Origin: Formicarius rufipectus
Lineage: Eukaryota > Chordata > Aves > Passeriformes > Formicariidae
Direction: 5' to 3'
DNA length: 64,000 nucleotides
NCBI GenBank assembly: GCA_013399695.1
Contig: VXAU01004951.1
Coordinates: 877,891-941,890, forward strand
In this document: positions 49,001-62,400 of the stretch, piece after piece
Layout: the number at the start of each line of letters is the position of its first letter
Numbering within the stretch: the stretch's first letter is position 1
Notes under the pieces: model-generated
Seen by the model: the letters and a program-made list of their open reading frames with translations, nothing else
Databases searched by the model: none
What the model was told of the DNA's origin: nothing
Program-made: the position numbers and the translations under genes

Positions 49001-52000
49001 GTGCATACTAAACCTTCCAGCAGAAACCTAAGTACCCATGACAGACAGGTACTCAGAACAGCTACACACTCAGGGCTTAGAAGGCTTTGCCTGAATCACC
49101 ACTTTCATAGACATTTATTTTCCTTGCACTGTGTTACATGGAAATAGTGAGGAAGGTGGATGAGAAATGGGATGAAACATCTTATGCTGGCTCAGTTTAG
49201 ATTACGGTGTTCATCAAGGTGCCTTGCTACTTAAGGCAGGAACACTTAGATTTACAACTGGGAATCTGCAAGTGTGCAAGGAAACCTAGCCTCCTCTGAG
49301 CAACCAAAGTGAGCACAGAGATACAGTGGTGCATGCTCGTGTCTCCTGCCATTGGAGCTGATCTGTATTTTTTATGGTCTTAGTTCCCATCTACTTACCC
49401 TTTCTCAGGGTGCTGACAACCAAAGATGAAGGACGGAAACTGAGGTTAGTGATACTATTAGCTCTAAAAAGAGAAAATTGTAGGGAAGCAGGGGTTAGTG
49501 GAATGCAAATCTTATATAGCTGCACTAAGCAGGTAACCAAGTTGCAGCTGGAATGAAGGGCTGCACCAGGGAGAGTAGAGCTGTAGTTGGGCAGGCTAGT
49601 TTTTACATCAAGACTCTCCTCCTCAGCAGAAACCTAGAAAGGAGACAATTAGCTTCAGAATCCCTATGAGCTGACTGGTGAGCAGCTTGTTACCCATGCA
49701 TTGCAACCTATAGAGGACATTAGGGTTTTCTCAGGCCCAGACAGTTATGCTCTGCAGAAGACTACACAGCATGTGGTGAACTGACCAATAAGCTGAATGT
49801 TCTGGGAAGATAAAAAAGGGCAAGGTAGACTCGGGAAGAGGAAGAAACCTTCTTGAGAGTGTAACCACAGGTGAGGAATTGCACAGCTTGGACCATGCTG
49901 GAAGGTGCTCTAAGGCAGGTAGCTTGGCCTAGAAACCTTGGCTTATGCTTCTGGCCTAAGAATTACCTGTGGGGGAGCAGCAACTGCAGACCTGGACCTG
50001 CTCCTACTTACTAAAGCCATGGTGTGAGGCGTGACTGTGGTGCTTGTCAGAGATCCAAGGAGCATCATAGTAGCACAGTCTGCACAAACTTGGTGTATTT
50101 TGCTATCAAATGGTGAAAGCTGCTGTACTGAGGTGCTTGAGAATATGATGTATAGTGTCTCTTATGCTGACGCTTCTATGGGTTGCTTTTTAAAAATATG
50201 TGCTGCTGTTATGGTTGAATTGCTTGGAAGGCATTCATAGTAGTGGATCAGATTAGACTTCTCAGTGGAGCACTGGTTTGGTAGCGTTACAGAATTAAAG
50301 ACCTGGTGCTGGCTGGGAAGGTTGGAAGAAGTATTGCTTTCGCAAGAGATGGCTTCCTCCTTGTGAGTTTGAATCAAGCATGTAAACCCTGTGCTGAAAC
50401 AACCCAGCCTGCCCTCTTACAAAATTGCAGTTGCATTATTATTACCTTGTAAATTCTGTGTGTGGCCTGCTTGGCAAAATTTTTAGGAGTGCTTCAGTCC
50501 TTTCTGAGGGTAGAAGTGGCCTCATGGTCTGGTGGAAGGCAGAGGGCTTTGAGGGAATGCAAAAGCATTCTCAACAGCTGTCTTTATTCTTTAAGGATCA
50601 GCATGGGATACAGCAAGTCCATAGTGCTGGAAATACGGTGTGCAGTGGTAACCTCTGAAACAAATCTATTTGCTTAGGAACTGAAATGTGTTAGTTCCTA
50701 GTTGTATTCTAAATATTTTAGCCCAATGCCCATATCCACTTCAGAGAAAATGCCTTTATTTTCTGAAGAGCTTAGAATTCTATTGTACCTTAGCTCAAAA
50801 CACTGCCTAGTATTCACTGCTGATGCAACACCTGGCCTAGGAGAGGTGCCTGGAATTCCCTCCCAGAACTGGTGACTAATCCCCTTTGCCTTAAAGCCAA
50901 AGCACGAGGGCCTAGAATTGTCAACACCTGTGCAACCAGAACAGCAAGGAATAAACTTGATGCCTATAGATAGTAGTCCACGCTTCCCATGTTGTGCATG
51001 AGCAAAAGTTGATTCCTCAGAGCCAAGCCCTAGTGAATTAATTAAATCCTGTCATAAACCACAGAGCCTGTGCAAGGACAGAAGAAACCTCTCTGTGCAT
51101 TACTTGCTCCCACTGAGTAACCCAAGGGGTGTAATGAAACAAGTCAGGAGTAAAATGACAACTTGTATCCTAAAAAAAAAAGAGGGGTGGGGAAAGGTGG
51201 GAAGGTTGGGGACTAAAGGGAAACAGAAGGAGAAATTGCACTCTCATTTTCTGCTCCCCTTCTCTTCCCATTTTTCTGTGTTTGATACTGTGTCAAATAC
51301 CTCTGTGCCTGTTCTCCTCCACTCTCCCAAATATCTCTCTTCAGAGCTTTGGCTTTAAACTTGCACACATATATATGCAATTAAATGCAGGCCTTGACTT
51401 TTCACCTGGGGAACTGGAGGGATAAGGTGAGCTAAGCTTTTAATTATGAGTACTCATTCTGGGAGGCAGGGAATTCAAGCTCACAGTAGATGCTGCAGTG
51501 CTTCTTAATCCTGTCTTGTAGGGAAGAGAGGGAAAAAACCATGAATCTGCTGGAGAAAAGATTTCCTGAATATATAGAGAAAATACTGTTTCTTTTTGCT
51601 CTTCTTTTTTCACCTTCCCCTTTAATTTTTCTTCTACTTCTTTTGTGCCAAGTGGAAACTAAATGTTAAATACTGAGGATTTGATTATGGCTTTTATTAA
51701 GGTGGAAATGTTAATGGGCAGCTGTGACCCCTAGGGTCAAGCTCTTTGCACCAGGGTAATTTTGGTTTGGGTTTTGCTTTGGGGTTTTGCCTTGTCCTTT
51801 TTCCTGTCTCTTTTAGAGCAGATTTAATGGACCAGGTTCATCTGGGCTTTTTCATCCATTGACATGAATGGAATTTAACCACAGACACCTTTGGCTCTAA
51901 GTGATTTTCTTGATGGGGGGAGAGGGGGCAAACAGCATAGGAGTTCCAAGGCACTACTTCCAGGACAAGCACAGTTAGGGTTGTTTGGGAAAGAAGAGAA

Positions 52001-53000
52001 AAAATAACACATTAGTTTGTCCTACAAAAATATCGCTGACAAATTTTCCAGCATTCAGGAAGAAGAAATTGTTCTCTTCTGTAGACAACAGGCCAGATGT
52101 GATTCATAGTCCAATTTGATTTACACCAGTCATGGGGTTTTTTCCACTTCATTCTGAGATTTGTGCTTTAGGACAAGTAAGTTCTTGCCTGGCTAAGTAA
52201 ATGGAAATGTAGGATCAGGCCAGGAAACTGCTAGGATAATGGGTATGAGTCCCAGGAAATGGCCTTCCTACAGAAGAAAACCAGAATAGAAGGTGAAGTG
52301 TGCACACATTTTAGAAAAGTAGCATCTCTGTGTAGTTGCTGGACAGCATCATAACCCAGCCTGTGCTAGGGCCATGTCAGTCAGAGCATGCTTCCTCTTG
52401 AAGCTGTTCATGTGCCTTTTTCTGCAGTGTGACTTCCTCTGACTTCTGCTGGAGCCTTTGTCTTGCCAATCTCAGTTCAGGCTGGGATGAGGAGCTGTTC
52501 AAGTCCCCACCACTGACTGTTGCGATGACTTAAACTCCTCCTACTCCCTTTGTTAGATTAACTAGTTTGGAAGAATGTCAAGCTATTGCATCTGAATATG
52601 CTGACAGAAGACAGAGAGGTCTTGCCTTCCATAAATGAGTTCAAATTACTCGTATACGGAGGGATACTTTGAAAAGAAGAACTCATGGTACCATGCACAG
52701 GGGCAGAACTTCCCTAACAACCTTTAAATGATTACGTTCAACTTCACTGAAACTTTTTTATATCTTTTAAAGAGGATGTAGTCAGGGCTGAGTTTGTTAG
52801 AAGCCTATCAGAGAATGAGATAGAGATGAGAAGTGGGAGTTCAAAGGACAAGTTAGTCAATAACATTATTGAGTTCTTGCCTCCTTGTTTGTTTCTGTGC
52901 TTCAAGAGATGCTGGGCTAACATCAGCAGTTCAAATGGGATGTTTTCTGGATTTGAATACTTCCACCTAAACTTGTTCTTAAAATTCTTTTTCTGGGTGG
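46059..53000. other. Non-coding stretch, no gene seen
   Basis: Contains AT-rich DNA at 48600-48830 and one candidate element at 48230-48370. The longest frame is 141 codons at 46067-46492 plus, unrecognised. No mobile element was recognised. Confidence 0.5.
48230..48370. promoter_or_regulatory. Possible conserved non-coding element
   Basis: CATTAACTCAT, CCTAATGAGATGG and AATGCAATTACATTTG occur close together with several CpGs (48299-48316). No simple repeat is present apart from a short (TC)n at 48345-48358. Inferred from composition. Confidence 0.2.
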
Positions 53001-53586
53001 TGTCCTGGTTTTGGCTGGGATACAGTTAATTTTCTTCATATTACCTGGTACAGTGTTATTTTTTTCCAAATTCAGTATGAAAATAATGTTGATAACACAT
53101 AGATGTTTCAGTTGTCACTAAGTAGCACTTACCCTAAGTCAAGGACTTTTCTGTTTCCCATCTTCTACCTGCAAGTTGGTGCACAAGAAGTTGTGAAGGG
53201 AGTATGGCCAGGACATCTAATCCAGACTGGCCAAAGGGATATTCCATACCATCCAATGTCATACTCAGTATATAAACTGGGGGGAGTTGTCCAGGAGGGG
53301 CTGGCACCTGCTTGGGAACAGTCTGGGATTGGTGAGTGGGTGATGAGCAATTGTGTTGTGCATCCCTTGTTTATCTTGGGTTTTATTCACCTCTATTTCC
53401 TTTTCATTATTAACATTAGTAGTTATCATCATTATATTTTTCTTTCTTTTAATTACTAAGTTGTTCTTCTTTCAAGCTTCATGGTTTAGTTGTTTTGGGT
53501 TTTTTCCTTTCATTCTCCTCCTAGTTGGGGAGAGAGTAGTAAGTGAGCAGCTGTGTGGTATTTAGTTGATGGCTCGGGTTAAACAA
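53001..53586 (+). mobile_element. Endogenous retrovirus solo LTR, plus strand
   Basis: Begins TGTCCTGGTTTTGGCTGGGA at 53001. It runs through motifs that I recognise from a very common avian ERV LTR: ...AAGTCAAGGACTTTT..., CCAAAGGGATATTCCATACC (53231-53250), a TATA box with AGTATATAAACTGGGGGGAG, then GTGAGCAATTG..GTTGTGCATC. The 3' end is near GGGTTAAACA at 53576-53585 and is eroded. The expected AATTAAA-type polyadenylation signal region (about 53450-53460, AATTACTAAG) has also decayed. No retroviral coding sequence flanks it, so it is a solo LTR. Open frames inside it (53103-53459 plus, 53165-53350 minus) are not genes. No clean target-site duplication was found. Confidence 0.85.
53269..53276 (+). 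promoter_or_regulatory. LTR TATA box
   Basis: TATATAAA lies in the conserved AGTATATAAACTGGGG context of this LTR family, about 270 bp into the element. The core promoter motif is intact, although the element's ends are eroded. Activity is unknown. Confidence 0.7.
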
Positions 53587-55289
53587 TGGGTTTCTACTTG
53601 GCATCTTCTGACAGCTTTCTGCTGTGGACTGTGACACTGTGTGCTGCATAATAGCTGAGGCCTTTGCATAGCCTTCTGTTAACGAGGAGACTTGTCCGTC
53701 TTACTGATGCAAAAAGGATATCAATTTTGCTACTGCCCCTGAATCTCCTCTGTAATGCCATCGTGACCCCTCTGATTAATTTCCACAGCGCAGGTTTGCC
53801 AGGTGGACCTCAATAACCTTCTAGCTGACCTACCTAACCTGCTGTTCCTCACAGAGTTCCCACTATTAAGAACTGAATAACCCAGCCAAACTTACTACCT
53901 TCAATGAGATTTATGGAATGGCATGACCTTAGCATTCAACATGGACTCCCTTTTCCAAAGACATCACTTCCACAAGACATTTATTTCTTAGCCTCAGCTC
54001 TTTTTAGATACTACTCTTTCTTCCTTTGATTGAATTCTTCAACTTTGAAAAGTGATATTGTGTCTGTATGGCTACAGTCTGAGTCAGCTGTGGTAAAGAA
54101 GTGCCCCAAACTGTGTCATTTATATAAGTTTATATATAAAGTCGATATAAGGTTCTTTTCTTTAGATAGATTTCCTGTGTGACTTTAGTCAAGTGGGGGG
54201 TGTTAACAAGGAATCTGGTGGTTGCTTAATGAAACAAGATCCATAGGGATCTCGATTGCCAACTTGTGCATATTCAGAGAAGGCATTTGAAAAACTAATA
54301 TATACTCTAGCTTAAAAAACATAAATATGTATGGGCTTCTCAAGAACACTTAAAATCCCCAAGGAGCTAGCTGTACCCTTTGTGAGTCTTTTACTGCCAC
54401 TTAGTCACTAGAAAAATGCTCAGTGAATTTTGTTTTTGGTCTTCGTGATTGCATTACTTTGCCTGACTTGCACGATGAGCAATGAGCTGCTTCACTGTGT
54501 CACAGCAAAGGTAAACATATCAAGTCTTTATGGTGTCTGGGAAGGAGGCAAGAGGTACTCCAGACATGAGTGTTACTGGGATTCCCTATCCCTGCACAGG
54601 TACATGTGCGAGTTGGGTTTGTTTGTTGTCGTGGGGAGGGTCATCTTGTTTCTGCTTTGATCCAAGGGCTTGTTTCATACTGGCTCCTTGAGAGGTGCTT
54701 CAGGAGGTGAAAGGAATCTCAGCCCAGGGCAAAGCCACTGACTTTACCTGCTTGGTTGGTTCTGCTGATCCTGAAGGAAGGGCTTCGTGAGCAAACAGCA
54801 AGATAAATGCAGTTTGTGTTGGTGCTCAGTTTTGCTTAACGTTTAAATGTACTCTGTGAGCCATCACTGGGCAAAGCCAAGGCATAGAGGGACTGTGGAA
54901 GTCTGAGGTAAAGGTTGCTTTGCTGCTTCCCTTGTTCTCCACCTCCAGCCTTGGCATCTCCTGGTAGACTCCCATAAAGAAGCTCAGCACAGCCATGCCA
55001 GATTAAGCCCTCTGACCACTACCAGAACCTACATTTCAAGCCATCTTCATAGCAGACAGTAAGTCTGGAGAATGGACTCTAGTTTACCTACCAAAGCATT
55101 TGGGAAGGAAGTGGTGGAACAAAGGAAAATAAATGATAGCAATGTAACAATGCACTAGAGAAGGGAGAAGGAAAAGAAAATGAACCATTCTATTTTGACT
55201 TCTTGTTAATTCAAAATGTCTTAGCCCTGGACATGCCTTTAAGATGGTGTGAGACAGGTGATACTAACAATGTAGTCAATATGTCAAGA

Positions 55290-55680
55290 GGGTATGTCTG
55301 TGAGAAGCATTTATTTAAGACAATTGTGATAAAATATTAATCAACTCTCCCTCCCTCCATCCCGCTATAGCTTCTTTCTCACTTTTCTCAGCTGGAAAAG
55401 ACTTCATAGCGAAAGAGGGAGCAGCACTTAAATGCTTATTTATGTTGTCATTTCCAGGCATTTTATCAGGTCTCTAATGAAATAGATTTTTCTCTCAAGA
55501 GGTGCATATTTTCTGAGCCAGAGGGGGAAAGCACTACAGATTGTTGAAAAGTCTACCCACATTCAATACATTTGTTGCATTATTAATGATGATAAAAAGC
55601 AAGAGGTTATAAACATTTTCTTTTCTAAATACTAATTGCAGCTGACCTTAGATTAAAAAAAAAAAATAAAATGAATCAAC
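55290..55680. promoter_or_regulatory. Candidate enhancer or conserved non-coding element
   Basis: TTTATTTAAGACAATTGTGA, ATATTAATCAAC and, further on, GCATTATTAATGATGATAAA form dense TAAT/ATCAA/E-box (CAATTG) clusters. The region is not simple sequence except for an A-run at its right end. It is among the most regulatory-looking stretches of the window by composition. Conservation was not tested. Confidence 0.33.
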
Positions 55681-58600
55681 CAAACAGACAGGGGAGGGTT
55701 GTGGGGCTGGGGAAGCACAAACAAACCCAACAAGTCCAAAATGTAACTGTCAAGGCAAAACTACCTTCTTGACAATCCCCAGTGCTTTCACATATATCAT
55801 TTCTAGAAGCACTGCCAGAGCCAAACCATTTGGGACTAGAATTATAGCAGAGATTAGCAGGATTCTGTTCCAAGAATATCTTTATGGTGATCACTTGTCA
55901 CTTGTCATTACAAATAAATTCTATTGGTCTTCTTCCCTCAGTCTCATTCTTGGCTTACTTACACTTCAGAAATCATTCTTCTTGTCCCCTTCTTTCTAAC
56001 AAGTGAAATTTGTGATGCTTCAGGTTTATCCTGACTCAACATAGCTCAGGTGGAGGGGGCAAGGGGATAGATACAGGATTTTTTTCATGTCTATTTTTCA
56101 TCCAGCTGCTGTTAAAATGCATTCTCATTGTTGTTATCAGAATATTGGATGATCCTCTGGTGTCACTTGGGACAGTAGTGCGTATGCAAAGGTTTAGACA
56201 GGTTACTTTGTATCCCCTTGCCTCAAGCAGAACAGAGGTGTGGTTGTTTGTTTTTCTGTTGGTTTTTTGTTTGTTTGTTTTTTTGGCTGTGATTAGGTAC
56301 CACAACATCACCCACAGCATTTCAACCAAGGTGAGATTGTCTGAGTAAACTGGTAGAAAATGAGAGCATGAAGAAATAAAGCAGGTTGCTCTCATTCCTG
56401 CTTCAGTTAAGTGGGTCCTGTGGTAGGAGAACTCAGTCATTGTAAGTCTTGCAGTGCTGCCCTGTCTAGTGAACCACATTCCTCCTCTCAAACACTAATA
56501 CCAGCCAGGTTCTGGACAGAGTGGTTAACAACCAGACGATCTGTTGGTGGTGCTCTTGTTCAGAGCAGCATGAGGCAAATTCTGCTGGTTGAATTCATCA
56601 CAGTTGTAATGAAACCCACTGAGTCTTTATGGGTGATGCTGAGAGCAGGCTGAGGCACCCTAGGTCTAAGCAGCAGAAATAGAATTTGAGGCAATTAAGG
56701 ATGATATTGTACCATTACATGAACAATTCTTGTTATTTATCAATATGAACCCTTGGAAGGGGGAACAGAGCTATGCTCAGCCTTCTGTTGCTTTCTCTGG
56801 AGCTTTAAAATATATGTTGTCTTTTAGCATTGGAGCTTAGGCTGGTGTTTGGATGAAGTTTAAAAAAACTGAACACGTTCACTAATATGTTGGCTTTGTT
56901 TGAAACAGAATGCCTTGTTTCTATTTATTATTTCACTCATTTATTATTTACATTTCTGTAACAGCTACAATCCTCCTTCTGCTAGGTGTCATATGGGTTC
57001 TTTGCAGGAGGAAAGTTTGTCTTCTAATACTCTGCCTTAGAGGCAGGAGTGTGTTCAAAGGAAGTAGCAGATGTATTGTGAAACTTGGAGAAGGACCCAG
57101 CTCTCTCGAGTCTTGGCTTCTTGACTTAACCAGTGCCCCTCACAAAGAGCTATAGGAAACAAAGCTATTGCTCTCACTTTGCAGGAAGTCTTCAATTTAA
57201 ACTTATTCTAAGTGGGAATGTTCAAACAACTAGCAGCTCTGTTTGGATGGAAGGATGATCTTCCTGTAATATACTGAGCATCTGAAGAGGGCTGGATGGC
57301 CTGAAGACGTTGGCCTCTCAATTTTTCTGGAGCCAAAGCTGTTTTTTCATGGGCTTTTCGCAGGGCAGGAAATTAGAGCTCTTGCTTGCTCTTCTTGCAA
57401 CAACATATTGTCCACGTTGCATGAGATACCAGGGGAATCTTCCCCAGATGTGCAAGCTAAAAACTAAGGGATTTGATGGCTTCTTGTCTCCTTTATCTGC
57501 AAGTTTAAAAGCAATCTGTCAGAAAGGGACCAAACCCTTGGGGATTCATGTTTGCTTTCGTTAGGATAATTAAAGAACAGAATAAGTAGAACAGACAGAC
57601 TTGCCCTTTTTAAGATGCAAATGAGGGATTCTGTAAATGGTGCTTTGGAGTCAGTTTCCCTTCATGCTTATGCAAAGAAATTAAACACCAGTTTGAAAAA
57701 TAATGGGATAGCCTTAGCATCTTGATTTAATGATTTTTTTTTTTACCGGTGATGGGACACAGGTGATTTCTCCTTATCTTGTATACTTTTTCCATGTAGC
57801 CATTTTCATTGATTATAGCCCTTTATGTAGGCCTCTGGTATGGACTGTGAGGAAAAGACACTCTTCAGAGCCTTGGCATCTTCTCTATAGGCTACCAGAG
57901 ACCGAGGTAGTCTTTTTGAGGTCTGTGTTTCCATCTGGACCAAGCTAATGACTGCCAGTCATTTGCTACATGACTCAGTATTTTCTGACATAGGCTGAGA
58001 GTTGCCATCATCTCATGAGGGCAGCTCCCGTCAGTGGCAGTGCACACCAGTTGCTGGGGTGGGATGTGGTTTTCCCACAAGCAGTGTGTTGGCGTACAGT
58101 GATTACAGGGATGCAAGGAATATGCCTCAGCACAGGTTTGTGTGGAGACAACAAGCTGCTTCCTTGGTTCTAGGAGCTAAGGACACCTGGCCTGGGGAAA
58201 CGTTCCCTGTCTCCTGCTGTGCCACAGCAAATGTCAAGAGAGGTTGCTGAGGTTCTCACCCACAGGGAGCAGGCAACTGCCAGTGTACCTGGATGGGTCT
58301 GTGCTGTGAAAGACTCAATAGCAGTGGCTACAGTGCATCATAAACACATGAAACCTGACTGTGAGCCTTTGAAACAATGATACTTTTGCCTGAAGTAGGT
58401 ATGGTAATGAAGAGAGTTGTGGCTGTGTTTTTCATAGGAGTGTTCTTGATATCTTTTCTAATCTAGACAGTATTCTTGTTCTTTGACAAAACAGCAACTT
58501 CTTACAAATGTTACAGTGTGTTTGCATGCTTATTCATGCTTTTGTTTCTGGTATCAGCCCTACTTTCCCCCCCACTACCCTTCAGTTAGGCCAAATAATC

Positions 58601-59107
58601 ATCAAACAGATACCTTTTCCTTGGGGATGTCACAACTAATTTCTGACAGGGTGATTTTCTTATTTATTTATTAATTTTCCCTGAGGGGATCCAGGCCCTT
58701 CAAAAACACTGCTTGGTTTTCTCCCAGTGCACTGAAGCTGCATGCACACACCAGCACTATTCTACATGTGTGTGCCATACCATTGTATCTGATAGTCCGC
58801 TCTTGGTGAAGTGGTAGACTTGCTCTTCTCTGCTTGTTGTGGTGTCACTACATTTGCTTCTGCCCCTGGGACAAGTGCCAAAAGGCATGTGTGCAGAGGT
58901 GGTGATTCCATGGAGACTACACAAAGTATAACTCTAAGCAAATAAAGTCATTGCATGATGCTGGCCTTCACCTCTAGATTTGTAAACACTCAAGTATTAA
59001 ATATAAATGAATGTTTCAAGGATGCATGTTTCTTCAGGGATGTCTGTTTACTCCATTGCTGCTATAGGAAAACTTGTTTCCTTGGGGATTGAAAAGCAAG
59101 AAAAATC

Positions 59108-59126
59108 TTTTTTTTTTTTTTTTTTT
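59108..59126 (+). repeat. T19 homopolymer next to CR1
   Basis: Nineteen T residues about 27 bp before the CR1 tail. Simple sequence. Confidence 0.9.
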
Positions 59127-59152
59127 GTCCCCCTCCCACTGCCACACTTACT

Positions 59153-59430
59153 GTCATAGAATGGAATAGAATAGGATCATTCAAGTGGGAAAAGTCCTCC
59201 AAGATAGAGTCCAACCTTTGATCAAACATCACTGTTCACTAAACCTTAGCACTATGCCATATCCTGTCATTCTCTGAATGCTCCCAGGAACGGTGCTCAC
59301 CATTTTCCTGGGCATCCCTTTCCAATGCTTAACCACCTTTTCAGTGGTGGTGAATTTCAGTGATGAAATTCTTCCTGATGTCTAACCTGAACCTCCCCGG
59401 CACAACCTGAGGGCATTTCCTCTTGTCAAC
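59153..59430 (-). mobile_element. CR1 LINE 3' end fragment, minus strand
   Basis: Reading the plus strand, TCATAGAATGGAATAGAATA at 59154-59173 is the reverse complement of the CR1 tail. It is followed in order by GTCCAACCTTTGATCAAACA, CTGGGCATCCCTTTCCAATG, AAATTCTTCCTGATGTCTAA and CCTCTTGTC. The copy is 5' truncated. It carries a 15-16 bp imperfect tandem duplication at about 59340-59370 that is absent from the family pattern I remember. Confidence 0.8.
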
Positions 59431-62400
59431 TTACCTCTCCCTTTCTTCCTTCACTAAGCAGTAATAGTACAATGACCTTTCCTAAGCAGGAAATCCCTTA
59501 TATACACATGTAAAATCTTCAGCATGTTACGAAGCTCAGCAGCTTTCCTCTTCACATAGAAGCTTTGCTTGACTCTGGACTGCATTTCTTTGTCATGTCA
59601 CTCGCTTGGGTAGCTACACTGCTCATAGTGCTTGATGACAACCTATTCAACAGGGGACAAAGGCTGGCATCAGAGCTTGCAGGTCACTGTCCGTTTTCTG
59701 ATACAGTTCTGTAGTAGCCCAGGTGTGTGTTTTCACTTGCTTAATTTAATTGCTTCGGATTAAAAATTTGCTTTGCTGTTCTTCAGTAATTTTGCAAATT
59801 AAATAACATAGCTGAAGACGCCACCTTCTTGTTGGCTGTTTTATTTCTGTTAAGGTAAGTTGCCTTGCAGTAGAAGCAAACCACCACTGGCTGAACTGCA
59901 AGTGCAAGATTATTACTGAATACATTATCTTAATTACATCACATGGGTGTCATGTCCAGTGCAAACTACCGAAGAAATAATCCTAAACCATACCAGCTGT
60001 CAGCAAAAGGAAAAGAGGTAGGTTAGGGATGCATTTAATTTTTGTGCACTTGGCTATTTTGCATAAACAAGCCATTGCATCAGTAGTAGTTTGAAAAACA
60101 TGCAGATTAATTATTGTACACTTGTGAGCAAAACTATTTTTTTTTTAAAAGTCTCTTGCGGCATCCAGGATGTAACATGCCATTCATATTTTTTTCAGTG
60201 GGGAACTCACAGCTACTGCACTCATAGCTTCTTGCAGCAAGGAGCAGGCAAAATCAGCAGCTGTAGGATGCTCTGGTGCCAGACAGATGAAGAACATATG
60301 CTATAGTACAAAAGCCGTGTCACTAGGGAAGTGATCAAAGCTTACTATTTATAACTATTGCATTCTTAGTCTCCTTCTGCCATAGATCTAGGAGCATAGC
60401 TCTTCCCTGTCCCAGCTGCTTCCAGGAGAAAGTGCTGTCAGAAACTGCAGAAAATCACTAGCACCCACAGCCACTTTACCCAGTCACCTTCCAGTGTCTT
60501 CCAGATTTCAGCATGTGCAGCATTGCTAAATGCACAGTAGTTCTTGTGAACGAGATTTGGCAAAACAAATGAGTTGAAACTCTACAAGGGGATTATTTGT
60601 CCCAGCAGAAGCCTGAGCTTGTCAATGTTTGTCCTATGTAGTGCCTTTGTTATCGACACTGTCACCAAAGCCAGTGCACCTTGCCATGTGGTCAAAGTCA
60701 AACCACTGGCCAGGGGCCTTTCCCTTCTGCTTTTACAGCTAGGAGGAAAGGTTGAGGCACACAAAAACAGTTCACACTTGCACATGTTTAGGCAGACACA
60801 CTGCAGTTCCCAAGTGGAGTACTTGTTTCTCAAACATTTGTTTTAGTTTAAGGGTGTGAGCTTTTTTCCTCACTTCTCTGCTCCAGTGGGTAAAGGAGTT
60901 TGGGGGTTCCATCTCCCACCCCTGCCACACAGTCCCCCACTCTGTCTCCTCCCCACAATCCTTTCTTTATTTACCCCCTCCTCTACAAAGAGAGAACTGT
61001 TGGATCAGTCTTCTTGGAAAGGGGAGAAATAGAAGATTTTAGTGAAAGGGAGGAGAGAAGGATGAGAGATCTGGAAACTAATGGAAGACAGGCTCAATGA
61101 CAGATAACCTGTCTGCCTTTTTACATATTATCTATGCACCTCTTCCCAGTCATGCTCATTTGCTTTCTCCCACTCGTACAAAAACATAGACAAACTGTCA
61201 TCTGAAGTCTTTCATTTTCCCATGCCTCCCTTTCTTCTCTTTCTTCTCCTCTTCCTCATTATTTTCCTCTGTTCAATGTGCTCAAGGGGAGATGTGAAAG
61301 CATTTGAGATTTATTATGTCATGGGAAGGTAAAAGCCAGCAGTAACATAAGAGTTGTTGTGGAGGTAGGAGGGAAATTCAGACATGTCAAACCTTGAACA
61401 CTCATTTATTTCTGGACCCTACTGAGGGTAAGTGCATGTCTTCATATGGGAAGGACCAGTCCTAAGGCTCAGAGCAACTTTCCCAAGTGCTACTCTACAG
61501 GTTTAGGTAATTTCATTGGAATCAGTATTCTGGACGCTGTCCTGCACCAAGAAAAGCCCTGGGAGTAGCCACCTTTGCTTTAGGAGGTCACCATGGCTGT
61601 GAGGGGAAAAAGACTTGACAGCACTGAAAAGAGGATGCACTTGAAGTGGTCTGTAATTTTTGGGTGCCTTGGTCTGCTTAGCATTTGAGACTGGCAGGAC
61701 TCAGATTTTCAGAATTCACTGTTCAGGACACCTCCGGCTGGCCCCTCAACCTCATCTCTTACAACATTGCTTCTTTTCCAACAGTGACCCTGTAGAGAGT
61801 AGGGTCTGAAGAGAGAAATACTTTTTTTGTGACTTTTGTAACCCCATCTTGCTTGCCAATGGCTCCTTCTTCCTTTCAAGCAGCTGTTTTGAAATCTCAA
61901 GGAAAAAAAGAGCCAAAAGAACTGCAAAAAGAATGTGCACACAGGCGTTTTTATCTTCACTTCCAAGAGAGGCCTGCCCTTTGTCCCCTTTTCCCAAATA
62001 ACTAAAATTCATCAGATAACCTCTTAAGACCAAACCTAAGGCAAAATCAATCTCCAAAGGAAATAGCAATTGCTGTTGCTCAGACAGCAGGCAGAACGTG
62101 AAATCCATATCAGCTTATTAAAAGCACAGGCATTGCCTTGCTCATCTCTAATGATGACAAGCAGCAATTATTTTTATTACAGGCACACATGGACACACGT
62201 GGGTAAAATACAGACTATTGAAGGCAGAGGTTTCCTGGGAGTGCTTGTAGTGATTCTCATCACTCCATTGCTGAGGGCTCTTCCTTGAGCAATGTCCTGT
62301 CTCGGTGTTTGAATGAAGTGCTCTGATTTATCTGTTTCCCTCTGGATTTTATCCATTCTCTTTCCTTGGAAGGGCTGAATTTGGAGGGGAAATGTATGGA

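Larger units (their letters stand above)
53590..59152. other. Non-coding stretch, no gene seen
   Basis: The enhancer-like block at 55290-55680 is listed separately. A TATA-rich run occurs near 54119-54140. The longest frame is 151 codons on the minus strand at 56036-56491, unrecognised. No gene is supported. Confidence 0.5.

Noticed and set aside
57660..57690. 16-bp sequence shared with the tandem repeat at 11458 (TTATGCAAAGAAATTA)
   Set aside because: One 16-bp match between AT-rich sequences is expected about by chance in 64 kb.
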